Origin: JAHCHG01 sp965214585
GTDB lineage: Bacteria > Acidobacteriota > Blastocatellia > Pyrinomonadales > Pyrinomonadaceae
Assembly: GCA_965214585.1 (NCBI GenBank)
Contig: OZ243957.1
Span: 434,001 to 498,000, forward strand
Length of the DNA: 64,000 nt
Direction of reading: 5' to 3'
The position numbers and the translations under genes were made by a program. Below, piece after piece: positions 57,911-64,000 of the stretch. The notes beneath the pieces are model-generated. The model did not search any database, had not been told where the DNA came from, and worked only from the letters and a program-made list of their open reading frames with translations. Numbering within the stretch: the stretch's first letter is position 1; every line of letters begins with the position of its first letter.

Positions 57911-59413
57911 CTTTTTCCTCTTCTTGTGCCTCTTCTTTTTCTTTAATCTTTTGCTTAATGAATCCGTAACTTCGTCGTAAGCATTATCAAAATCTTCCGT
58001 TTCGCCGCCGCCGAACAAGCCGCCGAGTCCGCCGCCGCCCAAAAGTCCGCCTAAACCGCCGCCGCCCATTCCGTCCATCGCTTTGCCGGCGAGTTTCGAG
58101 AAAAGTCCGCCGCGATTCATTTGCTGCATCATTTTCTTCATCTGTTCGTATTGCCGCAAAAGTCCGTTTACTTCGGCGATTGTCGAACCCGAACCGTTGG
58201 CGATTCTGGTTTTGCGGCTGGCGTTGATGATCTTGTGATTGCGCCGTTCCTGCTTGGTCATCGAATCAATGATCGCTTCGGTGCGTTTCATCTGCGCTTC
58301 GACTTCTTCGGATTGTTCGTCCGAAAGCTGCATTCCGCCCATCATCTGTTCGGGCAGCATTTTCATCAGCTTCGACATCGAGCCGAGTTTTTTGAATTGT
58401 CCGAGTTGGGCGCGAAAATCTTCGAGCGTAAAATTATCGCTCGTCATTTTCTCGATCTGACGCTGCGCTTCGTCCTCGTCAATCTTGCCCTGAACTTCCT
58501 CGATAAGCGTTAAAACGTCGCCCATTCCGAGAATTCTCTGCGCTATGCGATCTGGATAAAACGGCTCGATGGCATCGTATTTTTCGCCGACTCCGACGAA
58601 TTTGACCGGCTGACCGATAACTTCCTTGATCGAAAGTGCCGCGCCGCCGCGTGCGTCGCCGTCCATTTTCGTCAAGACAACGCCCGTAATTCCTACTCGT
58701 TTGTGAAATTCTTCCGCGCTTCGGACGGCATCTTGTCCGGTCATCGCGTCGGCGACGAACAGAACTTCGACTGGTTTTGTTTCCTGTTTTATCCGTTCGA
58801 GTTCGACCATCAACTCATCGTCAATGTGAAGCCGTCCCGCCGTATCAATCAAAAGCGTGTCGTAACCCGTTTCCTGCGCGTAAGTCATCGCGCCCTGCAC
58901 AAGCGTCATCGGATCGTCGGTTTCCTTATCTTGATAAACCGCCTGTCCAACCGCGCCGCCGACAACTCTTAATTGCTCACGCGCCGCCGGACGATAAACG
59001 TCAACCGAAACTAAAAGCGGTTTTCTTTCCTGATTTTCCGCCAGCCATTTCGAGATTTTTCCCGTCGAAGTAGTTTTTCCCGAACCTTGAAGCCCGACGA
59101 TCATCACGACGTTCGGAATCTGTTTCGTAAAAACGAGCCGCGAAGATGTTCCGCCGAAAAGCTCTACGAGTTCATCGTAAACAATTTTGACAACCTGCTC
59201 GTGCGGCTTCAAATCCTGCCAAACTTCCTGCCCTTCGGCTTTGACGCGGACGTTTTCAACAAAATCTTTCGCAACTTTGTAATTTACGTCGGCTTCCAAA
59301 AGAGCCATCCGAATCTCGCGCAAAGCCGCGTCAACGTGGTCGGGCGTAAGTTTCCCTTCGCCGCGCAGATTCTTCAGCGTAGATTTTAATTTGTCGGATA
59401 AAGACTCGAACAT
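57902..59413 (-). CDS. ffh: Signal recognition particle protein Ffh
   Basis: 503 residues. The NG GTPase: G1 GLQGSGKTTSTGKI (about 107), G3 IDTAGRLHID (about 190), G4 TKMDGDARGGAAL (about 248), then GVGEKYDAIEPFYPDR. The M domain (about 325-440) has LMKMLPEQMMGGMQLSDEQ and the SGSTIAEVNGLLRQYEQMKKM helix that binds SRP RNA and signal sequences. A Gly-rich stretch and a poly-Lys/Arg tail end the protein. It sits upstream of the ribosomal cluster, with a promoter at 59454-59482. Confidence 0.95.
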   Translation of the reverse strand: MFESLSDKLKSTLKNLRGEGKLTPDHVDAALREIRMALLEADVNYKVAKDFVENVRVKAEGQEVWQDLKPHEQVVKIVYDELVELFGGTSSRLVFTKQIPNVVMIVGLQGSGKTTSTGKISKWLAENQERKPLLVSVDVYRPAAREQLRVVGGAVGQAVYQDKETDDPMTLVQGAMTYAQETGYDTLLIDTAGRLHIDDELMVELERIKQETKPVEVLFVADAMTGQDAVRSAEEFHKRVGITGVVLTKMDGDARGGAALSIKEVIGQPVKFVGVGEKYDAIEPFYPDRIAQRILGMGDVLTLIEEVQGKIDEDEAQRQIEKMTSDNFTLEDFRAQLGQFKKLGSMSKLMKMLPEQMMGGMQLSDEQSEEVEAQMKRTEAIIDSMTKQERRNHKIINASRKTRIANGSGSTIAEVNGLLRQYEQMKKMMQQMNRGGLFSKLAGKAMDGMGGGGLGGLLGGGGLGGLFGGGETEDFDNAYDEVTDSLSKRLKKKKRHKKRKKRK

Positions 59414-59453
59414 ATTTATAGACTCGTTTCAGACGTTAAAGCCGAAACTATAA

Positions 59454-59482
59454 ATACTAATTGTATAAAAGGAAAGTGTCAA
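59454..59482 (-). promoter_or_regulatory. Promoter of the ffh operon
   Basis: On the minus strand TTGACA (59482-59477), a 17-nt spacer and TAGTAT (59459-59454), 41 nt before the ffh start. The remaining spacer up to 59758 shows nothing I can name. Confidence 0.65.
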
Positions 59483-59782
59483 GAATTGAGGTGTTTATTT
59501 AACGAAATAATACTGTAGTTGTTCAAATCAGCAATCATAAAAGAAATAGTATTAAATTCAAGATTTCATCTGTCAAAGCGTCATAGCGGCTTCCCGCTTT
59601 GGATATATTTTCCCAGCCTGATTTTCTCGATACTTTTATCGCTAATGTTTAATTCTGCATTTTCTCAAGCGAGATTTTTTAAGCGGCTCTTGTTTTTATT
59701 CTAACGGCAAAAATTTTATAAATCTTCTGTTTTTATCTGCACCCGTCTGTGATAATCTGTGAATAATTTTTACATAAATTTT

Positions 59783-60232
59783 ATGGAGATTTCAGCAAAA
59801 CAAATGAACAATCAAGCAACCGTTTCCGATATTTTTCGCCGCGCAATGCAGATCAGAGAAGCGAATCCGACAGGTTCTTACGCGGATTTAAAAGACCGTC
59901 TGATCGGCGAATACGACGGCAAACCGTTTCCGTCGCCGGCATTTCTGACCATTCCCGAACTCGACCACATCGCGCCCGAAGAGGACTGGACGGCGGGACT
60001 GCCGATTGTTTTGCGCGGAATCCAGAACGAAAACTGGTCGGACATCGCGCACGGCATTCTTATCTGTCTCGAACAAGTGGAAAATTATCCCAAACAATCG
60101 GGGCGCGAAGACGATCCGGCGAAAAACTGGCGCAACCGCCACAAAGGAATCGCCGAAGCCGAAGCGAAAAACCTTGAAAAATGGATGCCCGAAGATTTGA
60201 TGAATATCGCGCAGAAAAACACCCGCAGCTAA
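59783..60232 (+). CDS. Uncharacterised 149-residue acidic protein
   Basis: Cytoplasmic protein with MEISAKQMNNQATVSDIFRRAMQI at the start (an ATG 24 nt upstream is an alternative), FPSPAFLTIPELDHIAPEEDWTAGLPIVL in the middle and a C-terminal KNWRNRHKGIAEAEAKNLEKWMPEDLM. No known family. It lies next to the inserted TA segment. Confidence 0.65.
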   Translation: MEISAKQMNNQATVSDIFRRAMQIREANPTGSYADLKDRLIGEYDGKPFPSPAFLTIPELDHIAPEEDWTAGLPIVLRGIQNENWSDIAHGILICLEQVENYPKQSGREDDPAKNWRNRHKGIAEAEAKNLEKWMPEDLMNIAQKNTRS

Positions 60233-60262
60233 ATTCGGCAAGATAATTGTTTTCAGCATAAA

Positions 60263-60312
60263 TTAACCGCACAACACCGCGCCGCCGTTAATGTTTATAA
60301 TTTCGCCTGTTA
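60263..60312 (-). pseudogene. Fossil of the SDR gene 3' end
   Basis: About 50 nt highly similar to the last codons of the SDR gene at 61780 (reading VITGEIININGGAVLCG and stop on the minus strand), separated from it by the two TA modules. It shows that the modules lie between a duplicated SDR tail and the intact gene. Confidence 0.7.
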
Positions 60313-60375
60313 TGACCCAACTAATTTGACAATAATTATGTTAAAATATTTTCGAGAAAAAATTCGGAGGTCAGA

Positions 60376-60624
60376 ATGGCACAAACAATTGTAGAAAATA
60401 AAACTGAAAATACTTACGGCATCACACCCGAAATGCGTAAAGAGGCGCGGGAAAAACTTGAGGGAATAATTCGGGGAAAAAAATTCAAAACTGCAAAAAC
60501 TACGGAAGAACTGCTTGGACCTGAAACCGGACAAACTCAGGAAGAGATACAAGCCGAAGTTGACAAGTTTTTGCAGACGCTCAGGGAATGGCGCAATGAG
60601 GAGTCGGGCAGGAGTTTGGATTGA
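60376..60624 (+). CDS. Antitoxin of the first VapBC-type module
   Basis: 82 residues with a basic-acidic layout (PEMRKEAREKLEGIIRGKKFKTAKTTEELL, then an acidic amphipathic C-terminus). The family is not certain, but the TGA overlaps the toxin ATG by 1 base (TGATG) and the next gene is a PIN protein, so it is the antitoxin. An extended -10 (TGTTAAAAT) lies 30 nt upstream at 60339-60347, and GGAGG precedes the start. Confidence 0.65.
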   Translation: MAQTIVENKTENTYGITPEMRKEAREKLEGIIRGKKFKTAKTTEELLGPETGQTQEEIQAEVDKFLQTLREWRNEESGRSLD

Positions 60625-61022
60625 TGCCGGCAATTGTTGATACGGATGTCTTTTCCTATCTTTACAAACGCGATTCCCGCGCCGTGTTGTATTACCGCTA
60701 TCTCGCTGACGAAACCAAATTTATTTCTTTTATGACTTTGGCGGAATTGCGGACTTGGACGCTTCAAAACGATTGGGGCGAAAGAAAAAAGCGTCAATTG
60801 GAAAATTTCATAGCCGAAAATTACGGAGTCATCTACGCTGACGACAATCTTTGCAAAACTTGGGCGAAAATAAGGAGCGATGCCAGAAAAAACGGAAATC
60901 CAATCAAAACCGCCGATGCGTGGGTTGCTTCCGTCGCCGTTCTTTTTGACATTCCGCTTGTAACTCACAATCGCCGACATTTTGAAAATGTTGAAAATCT
61001 CAAAATCATTTCCGAAGCTTAA
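60624..61022 (+). CDS. PIN-domain toxin, first module
   Basis: 132 residues. IVDTDVFSYLYKRD at the start (Asp), TLAELRTWTL (Glu), IKTADAWVASVAV (Asp, about 97) and LVTHNRRHFENVENL: the full VapC acidic set. The sequence is distinct from the other two PIN genes in the window. The start is the ATG overlapping the antitoxin stop. Confidence 0.8.
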   Translation: MPAIVDTDVFSYLYKRDSRAVLYYRYLADETKFISFMTLAELRTWTLQNDWGERKKRQLENFIAENYGVIYADDNLCKTWAKIRSDARKNGNPIKTADAWVASVAVLFDIPLVTHNRRHFENVENLKIISEA

Positions 61023-61098
61023 CTTTATCGTCGCGGATGTCAAAGATGTTGCCTGCGATGTGCCGCGATTATGCTAAAATCGTTTTGAGGTAAAAATT

Positions 61099-61350
61099 AT
61101 GTCCGTCGTTGTGGAAATTACAAATCAATCCAAGTTGAAAAAAGCAAAAGACTTGCTCGGCGCAAAAACCGAAAGTGAAACAATCGAAATTGCTTTGGAA
61201 TTAACAATCGAAAAGTTTTCACAAAAGCAAAAATCCGTAGAAGATTTGCCGGAAGGTTTTTTTGAAGATTTGTTTGCCGAAGACACGAACTTGCTTGACG
61301 GTGAAAGTATTCAAGCGGTAATAAATGAACGCGAGGAGTCGGATTTTTGA
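61099..61350 (+). CDS. VapB-type antitoxin, second module
   Basis: 83 residues; the N-terminal part LKKAKDLLGAKTESETIEIALELTIEK is a VapB-like ribbon-helix-helix region similar to the antitoxin at 7259. A GAGG site precedes the start, and an extended -10 (TGCTAAAAT) lies at 61072-61080. The TGA overlaps the toxin ATG by 1 base. Confidence 0.75.
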   Translation: MSVVVEITNQSKLKKAKDLLGAKTESETIEIALELTIEKFSQKQKSVEDLPEGFFEDLFAEDTNLLDGESIQAVINEREESDF

Positions 61351-61775
61351 TGTCGTTTTGGGACAGCAGCGGTTTAGTTCCGCTTTGCACGAGCGAAGCG
61401 CGTTCGATTCTTGCCGGAAGATTATGGAAACAATTTTCCGAAAAATTCGTGTGGTGGGAAACAAGCGTCGAAATTTATTCGGCTTTGGCAAGATTAGAAA
61501 GGGAAAATAAAATCTCCGCGCAAAAAAGATTGAAAGCCGAACAGCGTCTTGAAATTCTCGAAAAAGTTTGGACGGAAATCCAACTCGAACCGCGAATCAA
61601 AGAACTCGCCCGAACTTTTCCCGCAAATCACGGACTAAAAGCGGCGAACAGTCTGCAACTTGCGGCGGCTTTGGTTCGGTGCAGAGAAATACCGAAAAAT
61701 AAAGATTTTGTATCGGGCGATGCGAAACTTTTGAAAGTTGCCGAAGATGTCGGATTTACAATTCATCTTTTGTAA
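61350..61775 (+). CDS. PIN-domain toxin, second module
   Basis: 141 residues. FWDSSGLVPLC (Asp), WWETSVEIYSALARL (Glu), LKAANSLQLAAAL (Asp replaced by Asn-Ser at the usual RxxDALQLA position) and KDFVSGDAKLLKVAEDVGF. The middle acidic position is therefore not typical, and activity is less certain. It ends 4 nt before the convergent SDR stop. Confidence 0.75.
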   Translation: MSFWDSSGLVPLCTSEARSILAGRLWKQFSEKFVWWETSVEIYSALARLERENKISAQKRLKAEQRLEILEKVWTEIQLEPRIKELARTFPANHGLKAANSLQLAAALVRCREIPKNKDFVSGDAKLLKVAEDVGFTIHLL

Positions 61776-61779
61776 ATTT

Positions 61780-62562
61780 TTAACCGCACAAAACCGCGCC
61801 GCCGTTGATGTTTATAATTTCGCCCGTGATGTGCTGCGACCAATCGGACAGCAGAAAACAGATCGAAAGCGCGACATCATCGGTTGTTGCCATACGCTTT
61901 AGCGGAATTGCATCAAGCACCGATCTTTTATAATTTTCATCTTCAAAAACCGGACGAACCATCGCCGTTTCGATCCATCCGGGCGCGACGGCATTGACGC
62001 GGATTTTCGGGCAGAGTTCGCTTGCAAGTGCTTTTGTAAATGAAATTTGTCCGCCTTTTGAAGCCGCGTAGTTTGAATAATTTGCCTCGCCGCGCTGTCC
62101 GGCGGTTGAAGAAACAAGCACAATCGCGCCTTTTTCCTGCTTTTTCATCGAAGGCACGCACGCTTTCGACATCGCCCACGCCGCTTTTAAATTCGTATTC
62201 AAAACCTTATTCCAGAGTTCTTCGCTCATCTCCTCAATCGGCGCACCTTGCCAAATTCCCGCGTTCAAAACGAGTAAATCAATTTTGCCGAATTTTTCAA
62301 TTGTTTTATCGGCAATATTATGCGCCGCCGACCATTCGGAAACGTCGCCCTGCACGGCAATCGCGTCAACGCCTTTTTCCTTACAAAGCGCAACCGTTTC
62401 ATTCGCCGCATCTTCGCGGCTCAGATAATTTACAACAACATCCGCGCCCGCTTCCGCAAGCCTTAACGCCGTCGCGCGTCCGACTCCGCGCGATGCGCCC
62501 GTAATGACGGCGGTTTTTCCCGCAAACAGATTTTTCGGCAGTTCAATCGGTTTCTTATTCAT
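61780..62562 (-). CDS. Short-chain dehydrogenase/reductase (FabG-like)
   Basis: About 260 residues. Cofactor motif TAVITGASRGVGRATALRLAEAGADVVV (about 17), NAGIWQGAPIEEM (about 95), catalytic S-Y-K in VLVSSTAGQRGEANYSNYAASKGG (Ser about 148, Tyr about 160, Lys about 164), PGWIETAM and the terminal DWSQHITGEIININGGAVLC. A reductase of carbonyl groups with NAD(P)H; substrate unknown. The start at 62562 (MNKKPIELPKNLFAGK) fits the domain and lies 6 nt after the DUF4262 stop. The 3' end has been duplicated at 60263. Confidence 0.9.
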   Translation of the reverse strand: MNKKPIELPKNLFAGKTAVITGASRGVGRATALRLAEAGADVVVNYLSREDAANETVALCKEKGVDAIAVQGDVSEWSAAHNIADKTIEKFGKIDLLVLNAGIWQGAPIEEMSEELWNKVLNTNLKAAWAMSKACVPSMKKQEKGAIVLVSSTAGQRGEANYSNYAASKGGQISFTKALASELCPKIRVNAVAPGWIETAMVRPVFEDENYKRSVLDAIPLKRMATTDDVALSICFLLSDWSQHITGEIININGGAVLCG

Positions 62563-62567
62563 AAAAT

Positions 62568-63038
62568 TTAATGTTCTTTCGGCGGATTTGTAATAACTTT
62601 CAAATAAAATTTCGCTTCTTCGGGAAAATCTTTGTCCCAAGGAAATTTGCCTTTAACAGTCGGCGGAACGCATTGAGTCAGCGGAAATTCTAAATTATTA
62701 TAAAAAAAGATCGCCCGTCCTACATAATCTTTGTAATATTTTTTCGGAACTTCGCCGAAGTAACAGGCGAAATTATCTAAAACTCCTTCGTGATATTTGC
62801 CGTTCGTAAAAGTTTTTCCTCTTTCAATTTCATATGCCATATTGTTCAAAAGAACTTGCGTCAATTCGCGTTTTAATCCGATGATTATTATTTCGGGATG
62901 ATTAAATTTTTCGTAAAGCCCGATTGTATATGAAAACGGCGGATGCTCTTCGTCCTCGAAAACGTGCATAATTTGGCAGCCGCTTTTTTCGATATTGGCG
63001 GAGATTCTCTCCAATTCTTGCTTCTCATTTTCAGTCAT
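62568..63038 (-). CDS. DUF4262 protein
   Basis: 156 residues with MHVFEDEEHPPFSYTIGLYEKFNHPEIIIIGL and FACYFGEVPKKYYKDYVGRA, which match DUF4262. Function unknown; members are found across bacteria, often in accessory regions. It is in one operon with the SDR gene. Confidence 0.85.
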   Translation of the reverse strand: MTENEKQELERISANIEKSGCQIMHVFEDEEHPPFSYTIGLYEKFNHPEIIIIGLKRELTQVLLNNMAYEIERGKTFTNGKYHEGVLDNFACYFGEVPKKYYKDYVGRAIFFYNNLEFPLTQCVPPTVKGKFPWDKDFPEEAKFYLKVITNPPKEH

Positions 63039-63127
63039 ATTTCCTTTGAAAATTTTGCCGTTTATTATATGTGTTATAAACTTTTGCTTGAAAATTTACA
63101 AAACGGCAAAAGAAATATTTTAGCGAT

Positions 63128-64000
63128 ATGAACGAAAAAAACATTTTAGAAGACCAACCAATCGCGTGGCGACCAACCGAAGAAGTTATCGAAAAATCTC
63201 AGTTAAAGAAATTTATGCGGCAGACGGGCGCGGCAGATTGGGACGAACTTTACCGAAAATCAATCGAAGACGTTGAAAATTTTACCGATGAAGTTTTGAA
63301 ATTTTTAGACGTAAAATTCGATCCGCCGTATGAAAAGTTATTGGACACTTCGGAAGGAATCGAGTGGTCAAAATGGTGTGTCGGCGGCGGTTTGAATATT
63401 ACTGAAATGTGTCTTGACCGCTGGATCGGGACGGAAATCGAAGATCAGGCGGCGGTGATTTGGGAAGGTGAAGAAGGCGAAGTTAAAGAAGTTTCGTATA
63501 AGGGATTATTGGAAGAAGTTAAAAATTGTTCCGCAGGTTTGCGTCTTAAAGGATTGAAAAAAGGTGATGCAATTGGAATTCATTTACCGATGATGATTGA
63601 AACAGTTATTGCGCTTCTGGCAATCAATCGAATTGGTGCGATTGCAGTTCCTGTTTTTAGCGGTTACGGAGTTGAAGCTATTGCATCAAGAATGAATGCC
63701 GTAAAAGCAAAGGCTTTAATTACCAGCGATGGATTTCCGCGCAAAGGTAAAGAAATTGATGCTTTCAATGTTGCCGCACAAGCAATTGCAAATTGCCCGA
63801 CAATTGAGAATGTATTTATTGTCAACAGAATCCCAAAAGGATTGCCGTATTCATTTATAAATACCGAACATAAATTTTCTTATCTTTTCTTTTACGAACT
63901 TTTAGAACAAGGTGAATCTGGCATTGTTTTCAGCAAAGATGTTGAAGATAAAGATGAGAAGGAACAAAAATTAATTTGGGAGAAAGCAAATAAGGAAGCC
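63128..64000 (+). CDS. AMP-dependent acyl/acetyl-CoA synthetase, N-terminal part (cut by window end)
   Basis: The frame from ATG 63128 is open to the end (291 codons). The N-terminal ACAS-like cap is followed by NITEMCLDRW, KGLKKGDAIGIHLPMMIETVIALLAINRIGAIAVPVFSGYG and IASRMNAVKAKALITSDG, typical of acetyl-CoA synthetase-type enzymes of the ANL superfamily. The catalytic P-loop (TSGTTGxPK) lies beyond the window. The product activates a carboxylic acid with ATP and CoA. No ribosome binding site is obvious. Divergent from the DUF4262-SDR operon. Confidence 0.88.
   Translation, partial: MNEKNILEDQPIAWRPTEEVIEKSQLKKFMRQTGAADWDELYRKSIEDVENFTDEVLKFLDVKFDPPYEKLLDTSEGIEWSKWCVGGGLNITEMCLDRWIGTEIEDQAAVIWEGEEGEVKEVSYKGLLEEVKNCSAGLRLKGLKKGDAIGIHLPMMIETVIALLAINRIGAIAVPVFSGYGVEAIASRMNAVKAKALITSDGFPRKGKEIDAFNVAAQAIANCPTIENVFIVNRIPKGLPYSFINTEHKFSYLFFYELLEQGESGIVFSKDVEDKDEKEQKLIWEKANKEA

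Noticed and set aside
59519..59704. 61-codon plus-strand frame in the spacer right of ffh
   Set aside because: No ribosome binding site and no recognisable protein features; it is probably chance.

Overview
The window looks like a chromosomal segment of an Acidobacteriota bacterium, most likely class Blastocatellia. The grounds are a secreted protein with choice-of-anchor V domain plus many FG-GAP repeats of the type DLAVFRPSNGVWY, a choice-of-anchor Q beta-helix protein, the gene content of the type IV pilus cluster, and many intergenic palindromes in a genome of moderate to low GC with AT-rich spacers. This placement is an inference from protein style; there is no rRNA gene in the window and no tRNA was recognised.

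Layout. 0-5 kb: an unknown 412-residue protein, a frameshifted secreted protein, a possible DUF5678/aspartic-protease pair and an aminotransferase. 5-12 kb: a cytochrome P450, a VapBC module and an NAD-salvage locus (NMN adenylyltransferase-Nudix fusion, YhcG nuclease, a remnant of a microbial PARG, a CbrC-like zinc protein, nicotinamide phosphoribosyltransferase). Three of these genes carry the same short hairpin directly in front of their ribosome binding site. 12-17 kb: obgE-99 aa protein-nadD, then 1.5 kb without protein genes. That stretch holds a long palindromic repeat, a strong candidate structured RNA with its own promoter and terminator, and a cluster of four TTTTCCACA boxes that resembles a replication origin; rplU-rpmA follow. 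17-31 kb: an EEP-family phosphatase/nuclease, the FG-GAP protein, and a type IV pilus cluster on the minus strand (pilMNOPQ, then FimT/GspH-, PilV-, PilX- and PilW-like pseudopilin genes). 31-43 kb: hydrolase, acetyltransferase, acyl-CoA dehydrogenase, an inositol-phosphate synthase-phosphoglucose isomerase pair, a radical SAM enzyme of the tetraether/membrane-spanning lipid synthase type, a sulfatase-modifying-type protein, a DUF433 protein and alanine dehydrogenase. 42-53 kb: a PQQ-type sugar dehydrogenase, a beta-helix protein, a SIMPL protein, an aldehyde dehydrogenase followed by a 709-bp tandem duplication of a nucleotidyltransferase-like/small-helical gene pair, and an HtrA protease. 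52-59 kb: an MDR dehydrogenase and the ribosome/secretion cluster rnhB-hyp-rplS-trmD-rimM-khpA-rpsP-(four-helix protein)-ffh. 59-64 kb: two tandem VapBC modules inserted next to an SDR gene, a DUF4262 protein and the start of an acyl-CoA synthetase.

The most notable non-coding feature is the density of long inverted repeats: at least six families, several in more than one copy. Some have invaded genes: one supplies the C-terminus of a hydrolase, and another supplies the stop codon of one gene beside the start of rnhB. The best candidates for undescribed biology are the structured RNA at about 14.9-15.44 kb next to the origin-like boxes, the duplicated nucleotidyltransferase/small-protein pair behind the aldehyde dehydrogenase, and the repeated leader hairpins of the NAD locus.
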